Assembly (NCBI GenBank): GCA_964428355.1
Contig: CAYRYU010000017.1
Location: 28,939 to 92,938 of the forward strand
Source of the DNA: CAYRYU01 sp964428355
GTDB taxonomy: Bacteria; Muiribacteriota; Ozemobacteria; Ozemobacterales; Ozemobacteraceae
Length of the DNA: 64,000 nucleotides
Reading direction: 5' to 3'
Shown: positions 16,113 to 23,589 of the stretch, in pieces
How the letters are laid out: each line of letters starts with the position of its first letter
Numbering within the stretch: position 1 is the first letter of the stretch
Translations under genes and position numbers: made by a program
Notes under the pieces: generated by a model
Told to the model about the DNA's origin: nothing
What the model saw: only the letters and a program-made list of their open reading frames with translations
Databases searched by the model: none

Positions 16113-17542
16113 CAGAGGAGTTTTTTCAGGGCTTGGGCGCGGAATTCGGGGATGCCGGGGGTGAGGCATTCGTCCGACATCCAGATTACCTCACCGTTCT
16201 TTCGTCGAAGGCAGGTCTGGTAGTAAGTTGCCTTTCCATGTCGTCGGCTCTGGACTGAAGCTTCCTGGATCTCGGAGAAGGGGCAGACCAGGGAGCTGAA
16301 CCGGAAGAAAAGGAAGCGGGTGTGAAAATGGATCGTTTTGGCTTCCAGATTCAAAATGTAGTGCTGATCAATCACTCCATACCAAAGGGCGAGGATGGTT
16401 GCCAGGATGGAGGTTCCGTCCAGGAGAAGAAGGTAAAGGACGCGGGGGTTGTCCTGCAGGAACTTGATCTCTGATCCAAGAAGCCAGATCGTGAACCCCG
16501 CCATCGCCAGGGTTATCAAGCCGAGGATCCACTGCTCCAGCCCAGTTGAAAGGTCCACGTGGACGACGTCCGGCCGGTCCGAGGAAAAGGAGCTGCATCC
16601 CATCCCCAACTCCCAGAGGCGCGAGGCCATCACTTTCGAATCGGGAGCCGAGGCGGCAAGGGATTCAACGTTTTCCCTCCAATCGCGGAATGTCTGGTAG
16701 GCCAGAAACGGGCCGGCGAACCAGGGCCGCCCAAGTATGGCCGAGAGCCCGTAAGCGCCATCGAGGTGTTGCTTGAGAGCTTTTTCCGGGTCCCGGGATG
16801 CGCTGGAGGATCCGAGGATTGGAAGGGCCGATCCATCCTTGAAGAGAAGGGAGGTCGAGAAGACCATCCGATGAAAGGGAAAGAGCAGTGGAAGGCTCTT
16901 GAAGGATCCGCCGACCACCACGGCACAGATTTCATCGAAGGAAATCTCCTTTGAAGAACGGTGAAAGGGGGTTGAAAAGCAATACTTGATGCGGTTTTCC
17001 TGCGTATCGATCGTGAATCCGCAACTGGAAAAAAGCAGGAGAAGGGACGAGCCGACAACCGCAAGGATTGAGTCGTTCACGAGCCATTCGAAGGGGAATG
17101 GGGTTCTCCAGTAGAAATACAGGAAGGCGGTCAGGAGAACCGTTCCCGCAAGGATCTTCACGACGTGGAGAAGGACAAGGAAAAAGTTCTCCTGCGGGAC
17201 CCGGTAGATGGTTTTCCGGTCGGACCTTTCGCTGGGGTAAAGCGGAACAGGCCTGACCGCCTGCTCGATCCGGGCTGAGAAAATCCGGAAAAGGGAAAGC
17301 GAAACAGCGAAGATCACCAGAGCTTCAAGGCTTCCGGACATCGTCTTCTCGCCCCGCAAAGCCAGAAGTATATTGGTAAGAACGTATCCTCCCGACAAAC
17401 CCGCGGCCAATCCCGACGAGAACATATGAAGGACCCTGGAAAAAAGCGGCTTGGGTTCAAGGGTGATCACCCCCTCGTCGGGAGGGGGTGACCCATCGCG
17501 TTCCCGGATGCTGGAATCAGAGATTTTGGAGGTTCTTTTCAT
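16109..17542 (-). CDS. Membrane protein with internal duplication, last gene of the rtc run
   Basis: This 477-residue protein appears to consist of two similar halves, each with two or more membrane helices followed by a PH-like beta segment. The first is GFTIDTQENRIKYCF...FDEICAVVV (about 178-240); the second is YILNLEAKTIHFHTRF...FSEIQEASV (about 395-470). No named family is recognised. It starts 19 bp after the rtcB stop codon, so it probably shares the slipin-rtcA-rtcB transcript. There is no good ribosome site, which suggests coupling to rtcB translation. Its TGA stop (16111-16109) lies inside the right inverted end of the 277 bp repeat, so the original C-terminus may have been shortened or replaced. 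Confidence 0.75.
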   Translation of the reverse strand: MKRTSKISDSSIRERDGSPPPDEGVITLEPKPLFSRVLHMFSSGLAAGLSGGYVLTNILLALRGEKTMSGSLEALVIFAVSLSLFRIFSARIEQAVRPVPLYPSERSDRKTIYRVPQENFFLVLLHVVKILAGTVLLTAFLYFYWRTPFPFEWLVNDSILAVVGSSLLLLFSSCGFTIDTQENRIKYCFSTPFHRSSKEISFDEICAVVVGGSFKSLPLLFPFHRMVFSTSLLFKDGSALPILGSSSASRDPEKALKQHLDGAYGLSAILGRPWFAGPFLAYQTFRDWRENVESLAASAPDSKVMASRLWELGMGCSSFSSDRPDVVHVDLSTGLEQWILGLITLAMAGFTIWLLGSEIKFLQDNPRVLYLLLLDGTSILATILALWYGVIDQHYILNLEAKTIHFHTRFLFFRFSSLVCPFSEIQEASVQSRRHGKATYYQTCLRRKNGEVIWMSDECLTPGIPEFRAQALKKLLW

Positions 17543-17561
17543 GGGGGAGGGGTGACAAACT

Positions 17562-18800
17562 TCAACCTTTGATTACACCTAGGGGGCGCAGTTTTACAAG
17601 AGGTTCAACGAGGTCGGCTTCGTGGGCGATAACCTGGTCTATGTCCTTGTATGCCTGGGGGGCTTCTCCAAGGTCGAAAGTCCCCTTTCCCTTCCCCTTT
17701 CTACCATGGCCTCCAGCCTTTCGCCAGCGGTCGAACACGATTCCCTCCATTGCCCGGTCGCATTCCTCGATCGTCAGGCGGCGGCTGGCTTCGCTCCGTC
17801 CCATCCGTCTTCCGGCTCCGTGTGAGCAGGAACAGAAGGAGTCGGGATTCCCGAGCCCGCGGACAATGTAAGAAGAAGCGCCCATGCTCCCGGGGATGAT
17901 CCCCAACTGGCCCTTCTGAGCAGAAGTTGCCCCCTTCCGATGAACCCACATGTTTCGGCCGAAGTGGTTTTCAAGGGAAGCGTAGTTGTGGTGAATGTTG
18001 ATTTCCTCGATGAACTCGATTCCAGGAAGCGCGTCCTGGATGACGAGCTTGAAGGCTTCCATCATTCGGCGTCGGTTCTCCCGGGCATACTCGAGTGCGA
18101 ACTGCATGTCCCTGATGTAGGCCTTTCCCTCATCCGAATTCGTGGGAAGGAAGGCCAGGTCGGGGGAGGGAAGGTCCACGTGCCAGGCGAGGTTGAGCTC
18201 CTTTGCCCGGCGGTGGTAGTAGTCCGCGATTCGATATCCGAGGTTGCGCGACCCGGAATGGAGCATCAGCCAAATCACGCCCTTCTCGTCGCACTGAAGT
18301 TCGATGAAGTGGTTCCCGCCGCCAAGGGTCCCGAGGTTCTTCCTGTCGTGGGCGAGGCGGTCGCTTTCGAGCCATTCGGGGGTTTCTCCGCCAAGGTTGT
18401 CCTCGAAGGATGTGAAGCCATTCCATTCCTGCTGGGTCCGGTGGCTGTTCCCTTCTCCGATCGGGACGAATCGCTTGATTCCCTCGAGGATTTCCCGGAT
18501 GGCTGCGGTGTCGCGGATCTTTCCGGCTTCTTCGTTGGTCCGGATGGCCCCCATGCCGCAACCGATGTCGACTCCGACGGCGTTTGGAATGACGGCATCG
18601 CGGCAGGCAATGACGCCCCCGATGGGCATCCCGTAACCGACATGGCAGTCGGGCATCAGCGCCACGTGCTGGGCAACCGCGGGATGGGCGGTAAGGTTGG
18701 CAGCCTGGGCCAAAGCTTCGGGCTCGGGGTCAGGACACCAGGATTTGAGGGGTACCCGGGCGTTCTTCGAAATGCTCGATTTGTCCTTCACCCATTCCAT
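17562..18800 (-). CDS. rtcB: RtcB, 3'-phosphate/5'-OH RNA ligase
   Basis: This 412-residue RtcB joins 2',3'-cyclic-phosphate or 3'-phosphate ends to 5'-hydroxyl ends of broken RNA using GTP and Mn2+. Key residues are all present: Asp78 and Cys81 in GVDIGCGMG, Asn163/His164 in GGGNHFIE, His181 in HSGSRNLG, His271 in INIHHNYAS, and the guanylated His327 in CSHGAGRRMGR. AGGAGG lies 7 bases before ATG 18800. It starts 26 bp after rtcA ends, in the order rtcA-rtcB, under the presumed RtcR/sigma-54 promoter at 21784. Expected to be fully active. Confidence 0.97.
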   Translation of the reverse strand: MEWVKDKSSISKNARVPLKSWCPDPEPEALAQAANLTAHPAVAQHVALMPDCHVGYGMPIGGVIACRDAVIPNAVGVDIGCGMGAIRTNEEAGKIRDTAAIREILEGIKRFVPIGEGNSHRTQQEWNGFTSFEDNLGGETPEWLESDRLAHDRKNLGTLGGGNHFIELQCDEKGVIWLMLHSGSRNLGYRIADYYHRRAKELNLAWHVDLPSPDLAFLPTNSDEGKAYIRDMQFALEYARENRRRMMEAFKLVIQDALPGIEFIEEINIHHNYASLENHFGRNMWVHRKGATSAQKGQLGIIPGSMGASSYIVRGLGNPDSFCSCSHGAGRRMGRSEASRRLTIEECDRAMEGIVFDRWRKAGGHGRKGKGKGTFDLGEAPQAYKDIDQVIAHEADLVEPLVKLRPLGVIKG

Positions 18801-18826
18801 GGGATGCCTCCTTTTTCCATCTTCGA

Positions 18827-19858
18827 TCAGGGCCGATCCTGTGGGGAGACGGTGATCTTCCAAGAATCGTCTCCGAGCTTCGTAACTGTGATCGTCGTGT
18901 CGAGGAAAATCCGGACTATCTCGGTGTTTGTCGTGAGATGCGGAGTGGGCTCGGTCGTCGTGAAGCTTCCCCCGCCCCGCAGGGCAAGAGGGATGAGAAG
19001 CTGATCCGCCAGATGCTGGTCGACCGCGACTCCCGACTTGAAGAACCTGTTCGCCTGCCTGGTAACTTCGGCGGCAACGGCCTTCCGGGAGACACCAAGC
19101 AGTCCGAACCCGGTGAAAACCGTTCGGGACCGATCGAACTCCACCTCCAGCATCGCCACGTTTCCGGGGCCGATGGAAGGAACCTCCTCCGCCCGCGCAT
19201 TCCCGACGGGAAACCGCACGGTTTTAACGATTGCCTTGGCCTCATCATCGGCCACCTCCCATGGGATCTGGGCAATCCCCGCAAGAACTTCGGCCCGGCG
19301 AAACTCTCCCCGCTCCGTGAGGTCGAGCGGTTTTCCAGGGGTGGGGGAGGGGAAAACGCGGACCTCGAACATCCCTCCGCCCGCGGGGAAGAACCCCCAC
19401 CTGGTGAGTTTGGAAGCGCAAGTCACACCGAGCTGTCCGAGGATCGGGAGGAACGCGCGCTCGATGAAGTGGTACGGAGGTGCCCAGGGATTGTGTGTTC
19501 CGCCCTCCAGCCTGAGAACGGATTGAGCATCGGTTCCCAGAAGCGGGGGAAGGACGGTCTGCAAGACCAGGGTCGCACTCCCGGCGGTTCCCACAGCGAA
19601 CCGGTAATCGCCCGCGTTGACCTTCCCCGGGGAGAATTCGATGGTTCTGGAGGAGATCACGGCCCCCGAAGCGTCGCCGTTGCAGAGGGTTCGGGCGGCC
19701 TCGACCGCGGTGAGGTGTTGCCTGAGGAGGCCGGGCTTTTTGCGCTTTGCCCTGATATTGTCGATCCGGAAAGCTTTTCCACTGCACATGGAGAGGGCGA
19801 GCGCGGTTCTGAGTATCTGGCCGCCACCCTCGCCGACCGAGCCGTCGATCTGGATCAT
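18827..19858 (-). CDS. rtcA: RtcA, RNA 3'-terminal phosphate cyclase
   Basis: This 343-residue cyclase converts RNA 3'-phosphates to 2',3'-cyclic phosphates via an adenylated histidine, preparing ends for RtcB. Visible signatures are DGSVGEGGGQILRTALALS at the N-terminus, the family signature RWGFFPAGGG (about 153-162), and catalytic His282 in VAVDQHLADQLL. GGAGG precedes ATG 19858. The gene lies between slipin (139 bp gap) and rtcB (26 bp gap) on the same strand. Confidence 0.96.
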   Translation of the reverse strand: MIQIDGSVGEGGGQILRTALALSMCSGKAFRIDNIRAKRKKPGLLRQHLTAVEAARTLCNGDASGAVISSRTIEFSPGKVNAGDYRFAVGTAGSATLVLQTVLPPLLGTDAQSVLRLEGGTHNPWAPPYHFIERAFLPILGQLGVTCASKLTRWGFFPAGGGMFEVRVFPSPTPGKPLDLTERGEFRRAEVLAGIAQIPWEVADDEAKAIVKTVRFPVGNARAEEVPSIGPGNVAMLEVEFDRSRTVFTGFGLLGVSRKAVAAEVTRQANRFFKSGVAVDQHLADQLLIPLALRGGGSFTTTEPTPHLTTNTEIVRIFLDTTITVTKLGDDSWKITVSPQDRP

Positions 19859-19997
19859 ACTGGGTTTCCTCCTGGGTTCTGGAGGGGCGGGGTCTTCGCT
19901 GCCCCTGCCCCTCCGATCATGATATCTCATCCGGATGAACTTTGGACGTTTTAGGAAACCTCCGGACAACACGGTTCCAAAATGGTCTTCCTCGCGC

Positions 19998-21095
19998 TCA
20001 GAGCATGTTTACCAGCTTGTCTGCGAGGCCCTTTTCACCGACAACAAGGTTGAGCTTGGAATTCCCCGCGACCCGCTCGATCACCTCGAGCTCCCGAAGT
20101 CTCATCAGGATGGGGTTCTCGGTCAGGAGCTTGGCGGTGTTGCACTGGCTCCGGGTCGCCGCAGTCTCTTCCCGGCGCGCGATCTGGTTTGCCTCCGCGA
20201 CCTTTTGCGCTTCGACGACGCGGTTGAGCAGGTTTCTCATGTCACCGGGAAGGATGATGTCCCGGATCCCGAACCCCGACAGCGACAAGCCGATCTTCTC
20301 AGCCTTTCCATTCAGCATCTCCATGATACCCCCTGCCAGGGAATCCTTGTCGTTCAGGATCTCGTCGAGCTTGCGGGTTCCCACCGCGGAACGGAGCAGG
20401 AGCTGGGCTTCCCGGTACAAGACCTGTTCCGGCGCTTCGGCAACCTGCACCGACTTGAGGGCATCGGTGATCCGGAAGTTCACCACCGCGTTCAGACGCA
20501 AAGTCACCTTGTCGGCGGTCATGATGTCCTGGCCGGACATTTCCAGGACTTTTTCCCGCTGGTCGATCCGGATGAACTTCAAGGTCGCGATCTGCTTCCA
20601 GAACGCGTGGAAGCCGGGGGCGAGTTCGCCGGCGAACTTCCCATCCTTGAAGAAGAGGCATGTCTCGCCGGGTTCGACCTGGACGGTGGAGAGAACGGCG
20701 TCATTTCCGAGGTTCTTCGCGATCTGGAACAAGTTCTTGTGCGAGAAGACGGGGTCCGTGACAACCATGCGCTCGAGGCGGATCTCGCGGAACCGCTTCC
20801 AGATCGCGTACCGTCCCGTGGTGAGAATCTGGGAGAACCGGCCGTCCACCCACAGGAGCGCCCGCTCGTCGTCCTTGAGGTCGACGGTCTCGATCATGTC
20901 GCTCAGCAGGCCGCTCCGGATGATCTCGTCCAGCTCCTTGTGGGCGAGGAAGAGTTCCTTTTCGGAAAGGACGTCGATCCGTTCCCCCATGAAGCCCATC
21001 GCCAGGTACCAGCCCGGGGGAAGGGCTTCGATGAGCTTTTCGCGCTTGAAGCGAAGTCCCACCTGGAAGTTGTTGACCCTGACGATTCTGAACAT
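19998..21095 (-). CDS. Slipin/SPFH (band 7) protein of the rtc operon
   Basis: This 365-residue protein has three N-terminal beta modules. Two clearly repeat the pattern (E/R)xxLxxxDGxFxxxLxxGxxAxWK, at about 75-105 and 140-170. An SPFH/band 7 domain (about 175-300) and a coiled-coil-like tail rich in Glu, Ala and Arg follow. There is no N-terminal membrane helix, so any membrane contact must be peripheral or through the tail. GAAGGAGG precedes the ATG. Slipins recur beside rtc genes in other bacteria, which is established context; their job there is unsettled, with scaffolding of repair enzymes on the membrane being one idea. Confidence 0.88.
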   Translation of the reverse strand: MFRIVRVNNFQVGLRFKREKLIEALPPGWYLAMGFMGERIDVLSEKELFLAHKELDEIIRSGLLSDMIETVDLKDDERALLWVDGRFSQILTTGRYAIWKRFREIRLERMVVTDPVFSHKNLFQIAKNLGNDAVLSTVQVEPGETCLFFKDGKFAGELAPGFHAFWKQIATLKFIRIDQREKVLEMSGQDIMTADKVTLRLNAVVNFRITDALKSVQVAEAPEQVLYREAQLLLRSAVGTRKLDEILNDKDSLAGGIMEMLNGKAEKIGLSLSGFGIRDIILPGDMRNLLNRVVEAQKVAEANQIARREETAATRSQCNTAKLLTENPILMRLRELEVIERVAGNSKLNLVVGEKGLADKLVNML

Positions 21096-21325
21096 GGATT
21101 TCCTCCTTCATCCTGCTGGGGTGCCCTTCCGGGCGCCCCGTTCTTTCCATCGTTCGTTTCAGATCGAGCTTTCCGGACGGCTCACCGCCCCGCCGACATC
21201 CGCCCTGGTGGGAGTCGTGTCTGACCTTCGTCGCCCCCCTTTCCGGTTCCGGGCCTTCGGTCGGGATCTCGGAGGATGCGCCGTCCTGGCGCCCTCGGTC
21301 CACTTCCCGCATCGTGCGGTCGGGA

Positions 21326-21425
21326 NNNNNNNNNNNNNNNNNNNNNNNNNNNNNNNNNNNNNNNNNNNNNNNNNNNNNNNNNNNNNNNNNNNNNNNNNNN
21401 NNNNNNNNNNNNNNNNNNNNNNNNN
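21326..21425. other. Assembly gap (100 N) flanked by identical 27 bp
   Basis: The 27 bases at 21299-21325 are identical to 21426-21452 and include a hairpin (CCCGCA TCG TGCGG). This is typical of two contig ends that overlap but were scaffolded with a default-size gap. The true sequence may simply collapse across the repeat, making the slipin leader about 127 bp shorter than shown. Confidence 0.9.
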
Positions 21426-21452
21426 TCCACTTCCCGCATCGTGCGGTCGGGA

Positions 21453-21622
21453 CCATCCCGTCCTCTGGCTCCGGTTCCGTTCCGGGTTCTTCCGCCGGCC
21501 CTGCCCGCGACCCGCAGGACCCTGGCCGATGCCGCTTCCCCCTGCGACCGAGAGCTTCGTCGGGGGCCGCCCGGCCAGGCGGTGAGCCGCCCTTCCGGCT
21601 CTTTGGAGGGGCCTTTCGGCCC
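21453..21622 (-). ncRNA. GC-rich hairpin-rich leader downstream of the tRNA-like gene
   Basis: Between the tRNA-like gene and the slipin (start 21095) lie over 500 bp with no convincing gene. On the minus strand the tRNA-like 3' end is followed at once by a GGGCC-GAAA-GGCCC hairpin (about 21608-21622). A GAGCCG/CGGCTC hairpin (21584-21601) and further GC-rich complementary segments follow. No T tract follows the hairpins. It could be a processed structured RNA or simply a long 5' leader. The gap at 21326 prevents a complete view. Confidence 0.35.
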
Positions 21623-21697
21623 TGGTGCTTGGGCAGGAGTCGAACCTGCTACCCTGGCGTTAACAGCGCCATGCTCTACCAGTTGAGCTACCTTTGC
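21623..21697 (-). tRNA. tRNA-Asn(GUU)-like gene with disrupted acceptor stem
   Basis: A 75-base cloverleaf is clear on the minus strand. The D arm is GCTC/GAGC with an AACTGGTA loop. The anticodon arm is TGGCG-CTGTTAA-CGCCA with anticodon GTT (21664-21662). The T arm is GCAGG-TTCGACT-CCTGC, and a 3' CCA is encoded at 21625-21623. The acceptor stem is not standard: GCAAAGG opposes CCAAGC, leaving only two pairs at each end around an A-rich internal loop. A normal Asn tRNA would have seven pairs. The gene sits about 75 bases downstream of a predicted sigma-54 start site in the rtc locus, so it may be a tRNA-like RNA and not a decoding tRNA. Confidence 0.8.
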
Positions 21698-21783
21698 CGA
21701 CGTCGTCTCCAAGACCGTTCCGGAACACCTTCACCCACTGGGCCGGTGCCGGGCGGCCGGATCGGCCGGCGCAAATGAATATC

Positions 21784-21799
21784 GCATGGGTCGTGCCAA
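21784..21799 (-). promoter_or_regulatory. Sigma-54 (-24/-12) promoter of the tRNA-like/slipin/rtcAB unit
   Basis: The minus strand reads TTGGCACGACCCATGC. The invariant GG (-24) and GC (-12) are separated by exactly 10 bases, and TTGGCACG matches the -24 consensus perfectly; the -12 box is ATGC instead of TTGC. The predicted start is near 21772, just ahead of the tRNA-like gene. The neighbouring, divergent rtcR encodes the matching sigma-54 activator. Confidence 0.85.
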
Positions 21800-21876
21800 C
21801 TCCGCGAAAACGGCCAGAAATCGCTTGGGGAGCCATCTTCAAGGCTTCCGATAGAAACCCCGGTTCGGAGTTCTTG

Positions 21877-21911
21877 TATAAAAACTTATAGGAATATATA
21901 CTGCTTTATAT
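21877..21911. promoter_or_regulatory. AT-rich near-palindromes, candidate RtcR binding site
   Basis: TATAAAAACTTATA (21877-21890) and ATATATACTGCTTTATAT (21894-21911) form imperfect inverted repeats in an otherwise GC-rich region. They lie about 105-140 bp upstream of the predicted sigma-54 start, the usual distance for an enhancer, and abut the rtcR start codon, so they could also carry the rtcR promoter and allow autoregulation. The assignment is inference from position. Confidence 0.45.
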
Positions 21912-23517
21912 GAAAACAGTGGTGATTGGATTTCTCGGTTCCTCGCTCGACATGAGGGGGAAGAAGGGCCGTTGGGAGGTCTGGCGGCCGACCGTGGCGG
22001 TCTGCCAACACGAGGACCTCCTGGTAAGCAGGTTCCATCTGCTCTACAACCGCAGGGATGCGGCCCTTGCCCAGCAGGTGGTAAGCGACATCGGGATGGT
22101 CTCCCCCGAGACCGAGGTTGCCCTCACCCCCCTCGAGTTCCAAAACCCCTGGGACTTCGAGGAGGTCTTCGACGGCCTTCTGGAATTCGCCAACCAGTTT
22201 CCCTTCGACAGGGAGAACGAGGAATACCTTCTCCACATCACTACCGGTACGCATGTAGTCCAGATCTGCATGTTCCTCCTGACGGAGGCGGGTTTTTTCC
22301 CGGCCAGGCTTCTCCAGACCGGACCGGGGCGGGGCAACGTCCCTCCCGGAAGCTTCACCATCATCGACCTCGACCTTTCCCGTTACGACAGCATCGCGAA
22401 GCGTTTCGCCCAAAAATCGAAGGACGACAATTCCTTCCTCAAATCGGGAATCCCGACCCGGAACAAGGCTTTCAACAGGCTCATTTCCGAAGTCGAGAAG
22501 GTGACGCTCCGGAGTTCCGCTCCGATTCTGCTGACCGGACCCACGGGTGCGGGGAAATCGCGCCTCGCGCGCCAGGTGTATGCCCTCCGGAGGCAGAACC
22601 GGCAGGTGAAGGGCGGGTTCGTCGAGGTCAACTGCGCGGTCCTGAGGGGAGACATGGCGCTTTCGGTCCTGTTCGGCCACCGGAAAGGGGCTTTTACAGG
22701 TGCGACATCCGACCGCGCGGGTCTGCTGAAAGCTGCAGACGGGGGAATCCTCTTCCTGGACGAGATCGGCGAGCTCGGTCATGACGAGCAGGCGATGCTC
22801 CTTCGCGCGATCGAGGAGAAACGGTATCTTCCCCTCGGATCGGACACCGAGGTGGAAAGCGATTTCCAGTTGATCTCCGGAACCAACCGTGATCTGAAGA
22901 AGGAAGTCGCAGATGGCAGGTTCCGCGAGGATCTGTTCGCCCGGATCAAGTTCTGGAGCTTCCGCCTTCCCGGTCTTGCGGAGAGGCCCGAGGACATCGA
23001 ACCGAACCTCGACTACGAGCTTCAGTGCCGTTCAGGGGAGGTTGGGAAGCCGATTACGTTCAACAAGGAGGCGCGGCGAAAATACCTGGAGTTCGCGGTC
23101 TCCCGGGAAGCTCATTGGCCCGCCAATTTTCGCGACCTGAACAGTTCGGTATCCCGGCTTGCGATGCTTTCGGAGGGCGGCCGGATCGGGCTCGAGGACG
23201 TGGAAAAGGAGATCGGCCGCCTCAGTAGCGAGTGGGAACAGGAGGAAGGAAACGGACCGGAAACCGATGTGGCAAGTCTTCTTGGAGAAAAGGCTGCGGG
23301 GTCGATGGACCTGTTCGACCGCATCCAGCTCGGAGAGGTCATCAGGATCTGCAGGGGGTGTTCCACCATGGCGGAGGCGGGAAGAGCCCTTTTTTCCGTC
23401 TCCCGGCGGTCAAGGGTGAAACTCAACGATTCCGACCGGCTGCGGAAGTATCTGCAGCGTTTCGGGATCGACTGGGAGATGGTTCACCCGGGGACTGGCA
23501 TCCGTGACTTCCCCTGA
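21910..23517 (+). CDS. rtcR: RtcR, CARF-containing sigma-54-dependent activator of rtc genes
   Basis: This 535-residue protein has an N-terminal RtcR/CARF ligand-binding domain (about 1-175; HITTGTHVVQ at 109-118 is the nucleotide-binding loop). The AAA+ domain carries Walker A GPTGAGKS (210-217), an intact GAFTGA loop (260-265) for sigma-54 contact and Walker B ILFLDE (280-285). A C-terminal helix-turn-helix region follows. In studied systems the CARF domain senses RNA ends or tRNA fragments and frees the ATPase to open rtc promoters. The gene diverges from the tRNA-like/slipin/rtcAB unit. There is no ribosome site before ATG 21910, so the message may be leaderless or nearly so. Confidence 0.95.
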   Translation: MKTVVIGFLGSSLDMRGKKGRWEVWRPTVAVCQHEDLLVSRFHLLYNRRDAALAQQVVSDIGMVSPETEVALTPLEFQNPWDFEEVFDGLLEFANQFPFDRENEEYLLHITTGTHVVQICMFLLTEAGFFPARLLQTGPGRGNVPPGSFTIIDLDLSRYDSIAKRFAQKSKDDNSFLKSGIPTRNKAFNRLISEVEKVTLRSSAPILLTGPTGAGKSRLARQVYALRRQNRQVKGGFVEVNCAVLRGDMALSVLFGHRKGAFTGATSDRAGLLKAADGGILFLDEIGELGHDEQAMLLRAIEEKRYLPLGSDTEVESDFQLISGTNRDLKKEVADGRFREDLFARIKFWSFRLPGLAERPEDIEPNLDYELQCRSGEVGKPITFNKEARRKYLEFAVSREAHWPANFRDLNSSVSRLAMLSEGGRIGLEDVEKEIGRLSSEWEQEEGNGPETDVASLLGEKAAGSMDLFDRIQLGEVIRICRGCSTMAEAGRALFSVSRRSRVKLNDSDRLRKYLQRFGIDWEMVHPGTGIRDFP

Positions 23518-23589
23518 CCGAAGGGCGGGGCGAAATCCCGCGAAAATTGCGCATCGGGACGCCGTGTGGAAGGGAAGAGAGAGGTTTCC

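Noticed and set aside
19942..21585. Plus-strand open frame spanning the slipin gene and the N gap
   Set aside because: Antisense to the slipin and kept open only by Ns; no plausible protein.
23566..23589. GTG start for the radical SAM gene
   Set aside because: ATG 23590 has the better ribosome site and matches the expected N-terminus.
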